Origin: JACPHB01 sp964553885
Lineage (GTDB): Bacteria > Patescibacteriota > Minisyncoccia > UBA10092
Length of the DNA stretch: 43,227 nt
Assembly (NCBI GenBank): GCA_964553885.1
Contig: CAZKLP010000001.1
Coordinates: forward strand, 1-43,227
Reading direction: 5' to 3'
The translations under genes were made by a program, and so were the position numbers. The notes under the pieces are model-generated. The model was not told the DNA's origin and did no database searches. It saw nothing but the letters and a program-made list of their open reading frames with translations. Within the stretch, counting starts at the first letter, position 1. The number at the start of each line of letters is the position of its first letter. This document shows, piece after piece, positions 6,619-14,497 of the stretch.

Positions 6619-6919
6619 TTTTGTTATCGCTACTGCTATCAAAATGCAAAACCTCGTCAATTGTAATAACCGGCAAGTCCCTGAACTTTGAAAAATCATT
6701 TTTATACAAATCAGTCAAAACGCCTACGTTGGTAATAACGCCTGTATTGCTTTTAATTAAAGTAACAAGCAAAGAACTTTCGCACTCGCGGCAATCAACG
6801 TGAAGCAGTGAAGTCGCTCCACGGCTTTTTAAGGCCTTAACGTTAACAGAATCGAAAACTGACTTGCAAACCGGACAAGGACCGATAAATTTTAAATCTT
6901 TTTTATCAAACTCCGTCAT
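6593..6919 (-). CDS. Small zinc-ribbon protein of unknown function
   Basis: A 108-residue cytoplasmic protein with two CxxC pairs, CPVC (about residues 15-18) and CREC (about 43-46), forming a probable zinc ribbon, followed by a hydrophobic beta-rich segment and a short acidic and polar tail. It is the first gene of the unit with rplY and the transglycosylase and overlaps the rplY start by 26 nt. A weak promoter (TTGACC at 6951-6956, TAATTT 17 bp downstream) precedes it. No named family is evident to me. Confidence 0.7.
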   Translation of the reverse strand: MTEFDKKDLKFIGPCPVCKSVFDSVNVKALKSRGATSLLHVDCRECESSLLVTLIKSNTGVITNVGVLTDLYKNDFSKFRDLPVITIDEVLHFDSSSDNKNDNFRIKQ

Positions 6920-6957
6920 ACTTTAATAAATTAACATAATATTAAACCACGGTCAAT

Positions 6958-6988
6958 AAAAATATTGATGTCGGACATCAATATTTTT
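6958..6988 (-). terminator. Terminator of the D-2-hydroxyacid dehydrogenase gene
   Basis: Perfect 14-bp arms (AAAAATATTGATGT / ACATCAATATTTTT) with a 3-nt loop. The first arm begins within the stop codon of the upstream gene, and the second arm ends in a T-run in the direction of transcription. Confidence 0.85.
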
Positions 6989-7958
6989 AGTTTTGCAGTA
7001 GGTTTGGAGGCATTCTTCCCTCTAAGGCCTCAATGATATTGGTTGCCGCCAATGCTGACATTTTTGAGCGCGTTTCTTCTGTTGCCGAAGCGATATGAGG
7101 CGTTAGAATTACACTGTCCAATTCCAAAAGTTCCGGTGTTATTTTAGGTTCAAATTCAAAAACGTCCAAAGCGGCGCCTTTTATTGTTTTATCTGCTAAC
7201 GCTTTTGCCAACGCTATTTCATCAATAATAGGCCCTCGGGAAGTGTTTATAATGTAAGCCGAAGGTTTCATCAATTTTAATCTCTCGGCGTCAATAAAGT
7301 GGCGAGTGGTTTCAAGCAACGGAACGTGTATTGAAACAAAATCGGATTGTTTTAATAAATCTTCAATTGGCAAGTAAGTCGCGGCAAACTCACGCTCAAA
7401 TTCTTCATTGCGTTTTACATCATAATATAAAACCTTCATTTCAAATCCTTTCGCCGCGTGATGGGCAACGCGTGAACCAATTCGTCCCAATCCGATAACG
7501 CCCAGGGTTTTACCAGACAAATCATTACCCAATAAAAGCATCGGCGCCCATCCGATATATTTTCCCGCCCTTGTAAATTTATCCGCTTCCGGTATCCGAT
7601 GGGCAATAGCAAGCATCAAGGCAAAAGTATGTTCGGCAACCGTGCCGGTTAAAACACCCGGCGTATTAGCAACCATAATACCCCGTTTTTTAGCTTCTTC
7701 AGTATCAATATTATCAAAACCGACAGCCATATTGGCAACAATTTTAAGCTGCGGGCCAAAAGCGTCCATCGCTTCTCCGTCAATTTTATCCGTTAAAAGA
7801 CAAAATAAAGCGTCATAATTCTGATCCTTAAGCGCCGCGATTAATTCTTCTTTGGTTAAAACCCTGTCTTCAGGATTAACAGCCACTTCATAACCATTGT
7901 CTTTTAATATTTTAATTCCCGCATCGGGAACCATTCTAGTTATATATATTTTCATCAT
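6987..7958 (-). CDS. D-2-hydroxyacid dehydrogenase (glyoxylate/hydroxypyruvate reductase-like)
   Basis: An NAD(P)-dependent reductase of 2-keto acids. The Rossmann motif is GVIGLGRIGSRVA (about residues 154-166). The catalytic Arg lies in INTSRGPIIDE, the Glu in the ALDVFEFEP segment, and the His in LTPHIASATEETR. The N-terminal substrate domain contains VANMAVGFDNID. At 323 residues it is full length and closest to the GyaR/glycerate dehydrogenase type, though exact substrate cannot be read. It lies about 46 nt downstream of two small genes but has its own terminator, and a possible GATAAT box lies near 7966-7971, so it may be transcribed alone. Confidence 0.9.
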   Translation of the reverse strand: MMKIYITRMVPDAGIKILKDNGYEVAVNPEDRVLTKEELIAALKDQNYDALFCLLTDKIDGEAMDAFGPQLKIVANMAVGFDNIDTEEAKKRGIMVANTPGVLTGTVAEHTFALMLAIAHRIPEADKFTRAGKYIGWAPMLLLGNDLSGKTLGVIGLGRIGSRVAHHAAKGFEMKVLYYDVKRNEEFEREFAATYLPIEDLLKQSDFVSIHVPLLETTRHFIDAERLKLMKPSAYIINTSRGPIIDEIALAKALADKTIKGAALDVFEFEPKITPELLELDSVILTPHIASATEETRSKMSALAATNIIEALEGRMPPNLLQN

Positions 7959-8004
7959 GTTTTATATTATCACATTCCAGAGACCTCTACTAAAATTAAG
8001 AAAT

Positions 8005-8334
8005 TTATTTTAAAATGCGGGCGGCAAGCGCAAAATGGAAAAAATACCGGTCTAAATCATTAAGCGATGTTTTATACTCTTTGCCGCCCAAAACAGCGTC
8101 GCATAATAACTCCCGGGCTCGGACGATTTCTTTCAACCGATTTTTCCAGCGCGGGTCGCTAATTGTTAAATCTAAAAGTTCTAACGCTCTATAGATAGCA
8201 TTCTCGTATGATTTTTGATCTTTATCGCGCCAATTAAGAGCACGGCTTATTTCACCGCCAATATTTCCCAATTGCTGGGCAAGTGAAAGTTTTTGCCAGC
8301 CGCCAGCCGCCAAATTTTTGTGTTGAATAGTCAC
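8005..8334 (-). CDS. Small helical protein of unknown function
   Basis: A 109-residue, mainly alpha-helical protein without signal, membrane segment or metal motif. It is rich in Leu, Ala and Arg and has the segment KSYENAIYRALELLDLTISDPRW, reminiscent of helical-bundle proteins. It begins 2 nt after the DUF5674-like gene, so the two are translated from one message and may work together. The small paired-gene layout recalls toxin-antitoxin modules, but nothing in either sequence shows a toxin active site. Confidence 0.6.
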   Translation of the reverse strand: MTIQHKNLAAGGWQKLSLAQQLGNIGGEISRALNWRDKDQKSYENAIYRALELLDLTISDPRWKNRLKEIVRARELLCDAVLGGKEYKTSLNDLDRYFFHFALAARILK

Positions 8335-8336
8335 AA

Positions 8337-8678
8337 CTATAAAATTAATTTACTGACAATATCTCTGATTTTTCTTTGAATATCCAAACTTTCAACTCCT
8401 CTTGATTTATTTTCTTGAGACGGTCTTATGTTGATCATAGAATCAAATTCAATCATATCGTCTTTGGATTTATCGGGATACAGATTTATGCCCCAAAGAT
8501 CTCCTTGCTGCGAACCTTGATCCAGAAGAAGCGCCTCTTCGTCGGCGTGGAGTTCGCCGCCAATAGCCATAATTTCTTTTTCAACATCAACCACGGCCTT
8601 CACCAAATCGCCAAATTGATTTTTAGCAATACTTCTTAATTCTTCTTTAGATATCGAATCTTTTATGATTTTTATCAT
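8337..8678 (-). CDS. DUF5674-like protein
   Basis: A 113-residue protein whose pattern, IAKNQFGDLVKAVVD, then GGELHADEE, then a G-D-LWGINLYP segment, fits the CPR-typical DUF5674 family as I remember it; the family has no known function. There is no membrane segment. The conserved His and acidic residues around ELHADEE could bind metal, which is inference. It lies 8 nt downstream of fba and 2 nt upstream of the 109-residue helical gene, at the 3' end of the carbon-metabolism operon. Confidence 0.65.
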   Translation of the reverse strand: MIKIIKDSISKEELRSIAKNQFGDLVKAVVDVEKEIMAIGGELHADEEALLLDQGSQQGDLWGINLYPDKSKDDMIEFDSMINIRPSQENKSRGVESLDIQRKIRDIVSKLIL

Positions 8679-8686
8679 GACAAGAT

Positions 8687-9547
8687 TTAAATTTTATTGA
8701 TACTGCCGAAAATTCTCAGTTTTTCTTCTATGATTTTTTTCATCGCTTCAGTTGAGGAGGCTAAAATTTTATAAGGCGTTGTTTCTTCCGGCATTGTTTC
8801 CAGAGATTTCTTCAAAGCTTGCATAAAAGCGACTCTGATTTCAGTATTTATATGAATCATTGAAATTCCATTTAGAGTCGCATTTTTAAAATCCGACTCG
8901 CTCATTCCTGAACCGCCGTGCAAAACAAGGCAAACGCCGCTGACGGATTTTTTGATTTCGACGATTCTTTGAAAATCCAGTTTCGGCGCGTTGGCGGCAA
9001 TGCCATGGATATTTCCCACGGCCGGCGCCAGCATATCCACTCCGGTTTCTTTCACAAATCGCGCCGCTTCTTCCGGCTTGGTTAAGTCCTCCGATTTTAT
9101 TTCTATAATTTCTTTTTGAATTTTCGACTCTCCCCTGACATAACCCAATTCACCTTCCACAATTATATCCGGGTTTTTTGATTTAGCGTATTCTACGCTT
9201 TGTTTGGTTAATTTAATATTTTCTTCAAACGGCAAAGTGGAAAAATCCGCCAAAATCGCATCGTAGCCGGCATCCACAGCCGCGACAACGCCTTCAAAAG
9301 TTTTTGTGTGGTCGGCGTTTAAAAAAATTGGAATATTAAATTCTTCTCTAAAAGCTTTAACTAGATTTACCGCCTGTTTTAAGCCAAGGTGTTTTCTTTC
9401 TCCTTCGGAAGTGCCGACAAAAATTGGAGTTTTTAATTCCGTAGCCGATTCAACAATAGCCCTTAACGCCTCATCTTCCGAAAAATTAAAATGCCCTAAA
9501 GCCCATTTTTCTTCGGTCGTTCTTTTTAAATAATCCCTAATGGTCAT
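8687..9547 (-). CDS. fba: Class II fructose-bisphosphate (or tagatose-bisphosphate) aldolase
   Basis: A zinc-dependent aldolase interconverting fructose-1,6-bisphosphate and two triose phosphates. Metal ligands and active-site residues are visible in LNADHTKT (His in DHT), EGELGYVRG, AVGNIHG and LHGGSGM; the phosphate-binding INTEIR segment is also present. Length is 286 aa, standard for the class. Its start overlaps the stop of the PfkB gene by 4 nt (ATGA), so the kinase that could make its substrate is translationally coupled to it. Fructose- and tagatose-bisphosphate aldolases cannot be separated by eye; the neighbouring genes favour glycolysis. Confidence 0.93.
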   Translation of the reverse strand: MTIRDYLKRTTEEKWALGHFNFSEDEALRAIVESATELKTPIFVGTSEGERKHLGLKQAVNLVKAFREEFNIPIFLNADHTKTFEGVVAAVDAGYDAILADFSTLPFEENIKLTKQSVEYAKSKNPDIIVEGELGYVRGESKIQKEIIEIKSEDLTKPEEAARFVKETGVDMLAPAVGNIHGIAANAPKLDFQRIVEIKKSVSGVCLVLHGGSGMSESDFKNATLNGISMIHINTEIRVAFMQALKKSLETMPEETTPYKILASSTEAMKKIIEEKLRIFGSINKI

Positions 9548-10545
9548 AAGACTTTTGGTTCATAATCCGCCGGGGCTTTTTTAAGATATTCTTCAATTTG
9601 TTCTCGTGTTAAAAGGCCGGCGCGAGCGCCGATTTTCTGGACAACCGACATCGGATTAATTGGCGCCCACATCATCGCCTCCCTTATTGATTTTCCCAGC
9701 GCTAACGCCACGGTAAAAGTTGAAGAAAAAGCATCGCCAGCGCCGGTCCGCTCAAATGGAGGCGCCGGATCAGGATATGGCGGCATAAAAAGCATTTCTT
9801 TGCCGTCATAAGAGTAGGCGCCTTTTGGCCCATCAGTAATTACCGTAATTTTTGGACCAAGCGCTGAAATCATTTTTAGAAGATTTTTTATGTCACTTTC
9901 TTCTGAATTTAAAATTCTTTGCGATTCCTCTTTATTAGAGAAAAAAACATCGCTTCTTTTGTAAATTCCGGCTAAAGCGCTTTTGCCGAATTTCATCTGA
10001 AAAGTGCCCGGCTGAAAAGCTAATTTTATTTCTGGATGGTCATTTAAATATTTTTCAAGTTCCATATGAAAAGGCAGAGAATTTTCGCCCATTGATGAAA
10101 GATAAATCCAGATGGGACTATTTATATCAATAATTTTGTAGTCGTATTTTTCGTGTTTTATTAAAATCGTCCGATCGTCCTCATACCATAAAACAAAATG
10201 GTAATTAGTTTTTGTGCCTTTATGAATCCTGATAAATTCCGTTCCGACTTTTTCGGATTTTAGAGCATCCAAACATTCTTTTCCAAAATAATCATCGCCT
10301 ATATTTGAAACCAACGCGCTTTTCAAGCCCAAACGTGAAGCCGCCACCGCGGCATTGGCGCTATTCCCCACCGCGGGCACTATAAATAAATCCTCATAAA
10401 TAATTTTATCCGCAAAATGCATGCAAATTTCACGACTGCCTTTATCAATATCAATATGGGCCGCGTCTTTCAGCCGGATAAAAGCGTCGGTTACAGTATC
10501 GCCGATTGCTATAAAATCGTATTTCTGTTTGCCAAACAATTTCAT
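9544..10545 (-). CDS. PfkB-family sugar kinase
   Basis: A 333-residue carbohydrate kinase of the ribokinase/PfkB superfamily. It has the N-terminal sugar-binding pattern GNSANAAVAASRLGLKSALVSNIGDDYFG and the C-terminal signature GAGDAFSSTFTVALALG with the catalytic Asp. It overlaps fba downstream by 4 nt and tktC upstream by 4 nt. Position next to aldolase and transketolase suggests it phosphorylates fructose-6-phosphate or a related sugar phosphate and so stands in for a classical PfkA; that assignment is inference, and ribokinase or nucleoside kinase activity is possible. Confidence 0.85.
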   Translation of the reverse strand: MKLFGKQKYDFIAIGDTVTDAFIRLKDAAHIDIDKGSREICMHFADKIIYEDLFIVPAVGNSANAAVAASRLGLKSALVSNIGDDYFGKECLDALKSEKVGTEFIRIHKGTKTNYHFVLWYEDDRTILIKHEKYDYKIIDINSPIWIYLSSMGENSLPFHMELEKYLNDHPEIKLAFQPGTFQMKFGKSALAGIYKRSDVFFSNKEESQRILNSEESDIKNLLKMISALGPKITVITDGPKGAYSYDGKEMLFMPPYPDPAPPFERTGAGDAFSSTFTVALALGKSIREAMMWAPINPMSVVQKIGARAGLLTREQIEEYLKKAPADYEPKVL

Positions 10546-11522
10546 ATCTTTCTTTTTATAACTCTTAAAACAGCGGATTTAATATCTTTAACGCCCATAC
10601 TGAACGCTTCAATAAGTTCATCAGGCTCGCCGGATTCTCCAAATCGGTCGTGAACACCGATAAATTCTTGGGGAGCCGGAAAATGTTGCGCTAATGCTTC
10701 AGCGACAGCCGAACCAAGGCCGCCCGCGACTTGGTGTTCCTCAACAGTAACAACCGCTTTTGTCTCTTTAACTGAATTTAAAATTGTCGTAACGTCAAGC
10801 GGTTTTATCGTATGGCTATTGATAACAGTGGCTTCAATTCCTTCTTTTGATAATTCTTCAGCCGCTATTAAAGCGTTATATAAAAGCATTCCACAACCGA
10901 TTATTGTGATATCTTTTCCGCTTCGTAAAATAATTGCCTTTCCGATTTCAAAAGGAGTTTTCTCGGTTGTAAAAACCGGCGATTTTTCCCGCCCGAAACG
11001 GATATAAACCGGGCCATCGCAGTTAAGAACCGAAGCTTGGGTTGCTTTGCGCGCCTCAATGGCATCGCATGGAACTATTACGGTCATTCTCGGTTGAACC
11101 CGCATTAAAGCAATGTCTTCAAGCGCCTGATGGGTGGCGCCATCCGGTCCAACGGAGATTCCAGCATGAGCGCCGCATATTTTTACCGGCAGATTATTCA
11201 AACTGATAGCAGTCCTTATTTGTTCATTATTGCGACCGGGAGAAAAAACCGCATAAGAAGAAATAAAAGGAATTTTTCCATAATTTGCGAGGCCAGCCGC
11301 TATCGTTGCCATATTTTGCTCGGCAACACCAAGTTCAATATATCGCTCGGGAAATTTTTCTTTAAACCAGTGCGAGCGCGTTGATTCAGCCAGATCGGCG
11401 CATAAAACAACGACGCGGTCATCTTTCTCACCAACCTCAACCAAGCCTTTGCCATAACCATCACGAGTCGGAATTTTTTCCGGCTTTAGTAAATCTTCAA
11501 TTAAGTATACGTTTTTATTCAT
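10542..11522 (-). CDS. Transketolase, C-terminal subunit
   Basis: Holds the pyrimidine-binding and C-terminal domains of a split transketolase of the nonoxidative pentose phosphate pathway. Conserved features are the thiamine-binding ELGVAEQNM segment (with the catalytic Glu), HAGISVGPDGATHQ, and VTVEEHQVAGGLGSAV in the C-terminal domain. Starting at MNKNVYLIEDLL the protein has 326 residues. An in-frame GTG at 11582 overlapping the tktN stop would add 20 residues translated from two palindromes (11533-11562); I prefer the shorter start, which matches the family, with moderate certainty. It forms one enzyme with the N-terminal subunit immediately upstream. Confidence 0.9.
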   Translation of the reverse strand: MNKNVYLIEDLLKPEKIPTRDGYGKGLVEVGEKDDRVVVLCADLAESTRSHWFKEKFPERYIELGVAEQNMATIAAGLANYGKIPFISSYAVFSPGRNNEQIRTAISLNNLPVKICGAHAGISVGPDGATHQALEDIALMRVQPRMTVIVPCDAIEARKATQASVLNCDGPVYIRFGREKSPVFTTEKTPFEIGKAIILRSGKDITIIGCGMLLYNALIAAEELSKEGIEATVINSHTIKPLDVTTILNSVKETKAVVTVEEHQVAGGLGSAVAEALAQHFPAPQEFIGVHDRFGESGEPDELIEAFSMGVKDIKSAVLRVIKRKI

Positions 11523-11532
11523 GTTCGCTTTT

Positions 11533-11562
11533 TCCGCCATAGGCGGATCAGCCTTTGGCTGA
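11533..11562. repeat. Two adjacent palindromes between the transketolase halves
   Basis: TCCGCC-ATA-GGCGGA is directly followed by TCAGCC-TTT-GGCTGA. Both have perfect 6-bp arms and 3-nt loops. They fill most of the 46-nt gap between tktN and the preferred tktC start and stay open in frame, so they could also be translated. Confidence 0.85.
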
Positions 11563-11568
11563 AATTTT

Positions 11569-12432
11569 TCACTGATGCTCACCTTTAATTATACCTCCCA
11601 AAGTCCTTAATTCATTTAAAAATTTTTCACCTTCAACTGGCTTTGGCGGCTTACCGTGCCAGTTATAATCGTATTCTATTTCAGGAACGCCTTTTCCGGC
11701 AATGGTATGGGCAATAATAACAGTTGGTTTTTCATAAATCGCCTTTGCTTCTTCCACTGCGTCAACAAATTCTTCAATATTGTGGCCGTCAACCTCAAGA
11801 ACGTGCCAGTTAAAGGCCTCATATTTGGCGCGGAGCGGCTCAAGCGGCATCACGTTTTCGGTCATTCCATTTATCTGTATATTGTTGCGGTCAATAATTC
11901 CGATTAAATTGCTTAATTTATTGTTTCCGGCAAACATCGCCGATTCCCACAAATTTCCGGCTTGATGCTCGGCATCGGACATGGCGCAATATACTCTGAA
12001 TTTTTTAGAGTCCATTCTCGCCCCGTAAGCTATTCCGGCCGCCTGTCCCAAACCGGAACCCAAAGGACCGGAAGTTGTTTCAACGCCGGGAAGTCGTTCT
12101 CTTTCAGGATGCCCTTGAAGCCGCGTTCCGAATTTTCTTAGGGTTTTTAACTCTTCAATTGGAAAATAACCGGCGTGAGCCATCGTAGCGTAGCGAATAG
12201 GGCAAATGTGGCCGTTTGAAAGAATCAGCCGGTCGCGGTCGGGCCAAAATGGATTTTTCGGGTCGTGATTTAAAATATGGAAATAAAGCGCGGTAAAAAT
12301 ATCAGCCATTCCAAGCGGCCCGGCAGTATGGCCAGATTTTGCTTCAACCAGTTCTTCAATAAGCGATTGGCGAATCTTATTCGCCAATTCTTCCAGCTCT
12401 TTTATTTTATCGTCGTGAATATAGTGAGACAC
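11569..12432 (-). CDS. Transketolase, N-terminal (TPP-binding) subunit
   Basis: The 287-residue diphosphate-binding half of a two-gene transketolase. Seen are SGHTAGPLGMADIFTALYF, LSNGHICPIRYA, the TSGPLGSGLGQAAGIAYGARM loop, and the thiamine-diphosphate and Mg motif SDAEHQAGNLWE with the downstream N of IDRNNIQ. The usual GDG start of that motif is MSD here, a variant also common in other split transketolases. It follows rpe by 36 nt and precedes the C-terminal half. Split transketolases of this layout are widespread in archaea and CPR bacteria. Confidence 0.92.
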   Translation of the reverse strand: MSHYIHDDKIKELEELANKIRQSLIEELVEAKSGHTAGPLGMADIFTALYFHILNHDPKNPFWPDRDRLILSNGHICPIRYATMAHAGYFPIEELKTLRKFGTRLQGHPERERLPGVETTSGPLGSGLGQAAGIAYGARMDSKKFRVYCAMSDAEHQAGNLWESAMFAGNNKLSNLIGIIDRNNIQINGMTENVMPLEPLRAKYEAFNWHVLEVDGHNIEEFVDAVEEAKAIYEKPTVIIAHTIAGKGVPEIEYDYNWHGKPPKPVEGEKFLNELRTLGGIIKGEHQ

Positions 12433-12468
12433 GTTTTAAATTTAAAATTCAAAAATCAAAATGTAAAA

Positions 12469-13137
12469 TTATTGTAATATCTTATTTTTTAATTCTTTTA
12501 TTGCTTGGCCAACATCCGGCGCTTTCAAAATCCCTGAACCGATAATGAAAATAATAATTCCTGCATCTTTTAAATCATTAATGTTCGCGGTTCTCACGCC
12601 ACCGTCTATTCCAATTTTAACATTTGGGAAATTTTGGCGCAATGACTTTATTTTATCCAAAACCTCGGGAATAAACTCTTGGCCGTCTTTGCCTGGGTGA
12701 ACTCCTAAAAATAATATTAAATCCACTGTATTTATCCACGGCTCAATCATCATATTTGGCGTTTCGGGATTTAAAGCCAGTCCAACTTCAACGTTATTTT
12801 CACGGCAAATATCTATAATTTTTTTTACGTCAACAACCGCTTCAATGTGAACAATAACTCTTTTTGCGCCAATCCGAACCCATTCCCCAATCGTTTCTTC
12901 CGGCTTACCAATCATTAGATGAAATTCAACATTAGCGCGTTCGGTGAAATATTTTAAATCCACAAGATCAACGTTTGTTTTTATCGGCACAAATTTTCCA
13001 TCGGTAATGTCAATCTGAACCCAATTATCAAACTCGCCCAAAAACGGCTCAAGTTTTTTAAACTTGGCTTTTAATTCTTCAAAATCATTTTCCGGATTTT
13101 CATCCGAAATAATTAATGCGGGAATGATTTGCTGCAT
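12469..13137 (-). CDS. rpe: Ribulose-phosphate 3-epimerase
   Basis: A 222-residue TIM-barrel enzyme that interconverts ribulose- and xylulose-5-phosphate. Motifs are the N-terminal PALIISDE strand, VQIDITDGKFVP with the first catalytic Asp and metal ligand, FHLMIGKPE with the His ligand, and KIGIDGGV with the second Asp. The loop usually read as VNPGFGGQ is GVHPGKDGQEF here, a mild divergence. It supplies xylulose-5-phosphate for the transketolase encoded just downstream, and with rpiB elsewhere in the window forms most of the nonoxidative pentose phosphate branch. Confidence 0.88.
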   Translation of the reverse strand: MQQIIPALIISDENPENDFEELKAKFKKLEPFLGEFDNWVQIDITDGKFVPIKTNVDLVDLKYFTERANVEFHLMIGKPEETIGEWVRIGAKRVIVHIEAVVDVKKIIDICRENNVEVGLALNPETPNMMIEPWINTVDLILFLGVHPGKDGQEFIPEVLDKIKSLRQNFPNVKIGIDGGVRTANINDLKDAGIIIFIIGSGILKAPDVGQAIKELKNKILQ

Positions 13138-13150
13138 AGAATAAAATTAT

Positions 13151-14497
13151 TTATTTAATATTTCTCAACTCCTCGCGAACCACAATCCTATCGTCCCACA
13201 TATACCGTTTACCGCCGATGACGATTGATTGCTCGGAGCCCTTGCCCGTTATTAATACTACATCATTATCGCCGGCCAAAGAAAGGGCTTTTTTTATTCC
13301 TTCCCGCCTGTCTTCAATAACAAACAAATCTTTTCCGCGGATTTTGCCGAATTTTTCCGCCGCGGCGGCAATATCTTCGCAAATTTCTTTTGGGTCGTCT
13401 TCATATGGGTCAACATTGCTTACAACAACGAAATCGGCTTTTTTTGCGGCAATTTCGCCTAAAACCGGCCTTTTGGCTTTGTCTCTGCCGCCGCCTTCAG
13501 CGCCCAAAAGAACAATTACTTTTCCGATTGACTGCGCCGCCATTTCTCCGGCTGTTTCTAAAACCGCGCTCATCCCCTCTTTTTCATGAGCGTAGTCAAC
13601 AAAAACCAGAAATTTTTGCCCTTCATCTATTATTTCCATCCGCCCCGGAATATTTTTAAGATTTTTTAACCCCTCTTGTATTTTTTCTTTAGGAATATCA
13701 AAAAATGAACCGATAATAATCGCCGGAAGCGCGTTATAAACATTGAACTTACCAAGAATATTTATTTGATGCATGGTTGAGCCGACAAAAAATTCCAAAC
13801 CGTCTTTCGTGTTTCTTATTTTATCAGCCTGAAAATCGGCCTTGCCCGCCGAAGCCTTGGCGAAGGCGGGACCATTCCTTATTCCGAAAGTTATTTTTTT
13901 ATCCGCCGGAAAATTTAAAAAATATTCCTTGTGCAAATCGTCATAATTCGCGATGATAATTTTTTTAATTTCTTTTCCATCAATAATTTTTCGTATGCCA
14001 TTTTTAAGCGTCTTAAACATTTTGCCTTTCGCTTCTTTATATCTTTCAAAACTTCCGCCGTGCGATTCCAAATGCTCCGGCGTTAAATTGGTAAAAACAG
14101 CAATATCATAAAAAATTCCGAAGTGACGCCATTGTTTTATGCCTTCCGAGGTAGTTTCGACAACAGCAAATTTACAGCCGGAATCGGCCATTTGCTTTAA
14201 AGTTTTTTGTAAAATAAACCGGCCAGGCATAGTCATATGATATTTATTAAGCATTTCAATTTCGCCGATTCTGATATTTGCCGTCCCGATAAGCCCCGTT
14301 TTATGTCCCGCCGCAGTTAGAACCGACCAGATAAAATTTGCCGCCGAGGTCTTGCCTTTGGTGCCGGTAATACCGATGACAATCATTTTTTTCGTCGGCC
14401 AGCTGTAATAAAAACCGGCTAAAGCTGCCAAGCTTAGGTGATACCAAGAAATTAACTGTTCCGGAATTAGTTTTTTTATTTTAGATTTAAAAGCCAT
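13151..14497 (-). CDS. Mur ligase, MurE-like
   Basis: An ATP-dependent ligase that adds the third residue to UDP-MurNAc-dipeptide. The ATP loop is ITGTKGKTSAANF (about residues 43-55); VVETTSEG and FTNLTPEHLESHG (central domain) and VFVDYAHEKEGM and LLGAEGGGRDKAKRP (C-terminal domain) are typical. The DNPR motif of meso-diaminopimelate enzymes is absent (VSNVDPYEDDPKE instead), so the amino acid may differ. A repeat-coded insert (AFAKASAGK, about residues 209-218) breaks the junction of the central domain. The N-terminal UDP-binding domain is shortened (448 aa in total). It overlaps the FemX-like gene by 22 nt, linking two steps of wall synthesis. Confidence 0.87.
   Translation of the reverse strand: MAFKSKIKKLIPEQLISWYHLSLAALAGFYYSWPTKKMIVIGITGTKGKTSAANFIWSVLTAAGHKTGLIGTANIRIGEIEMLNKYHMTMPGRFILQKTLKQMADSGCKFAVVETTSEGIKQWRHFGIFYDIAVFTNLTPEHLESHGGSFERYKEAKGKMFKTLKNGIRKIIDGKEIKKIIIANYDDLHKEYFLNFPADKKITFGIRNGPAFAKASAGKADFQADKIRNTKDGLEFFVGSTMHQINILGKFNVYNALPAIIIGSFFDIPKEKIQEGLKNLKNIPGRMEIIDEGQKFLVFVDYAHEKEGMSAVLETAGEMAAQSIGKVIVLLGAEGGGRDKAKRPVLGEIAAKKADFVVVSNVDPYEDDPKEICEDIAAAAEKFGKIRGKDLFVIEDRREGIKKALSLAGDNDVVLITGKGSEQSIVIGGKRYMWDDRIVVREELRNIK
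13845..13870. repeat. Palindromic insert inside the murE-like gene
   Basis: CCCGCC-(14)-GGCGGG, with alternative internal pairing of GAAGCC and GGC segments. It encodes the AFAKASAGK peptide in the minus frame, a sequence I recognise as recurring in Parcubacteria proteins. A related palindrome lies at 681-697. Confidence 0.85.
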
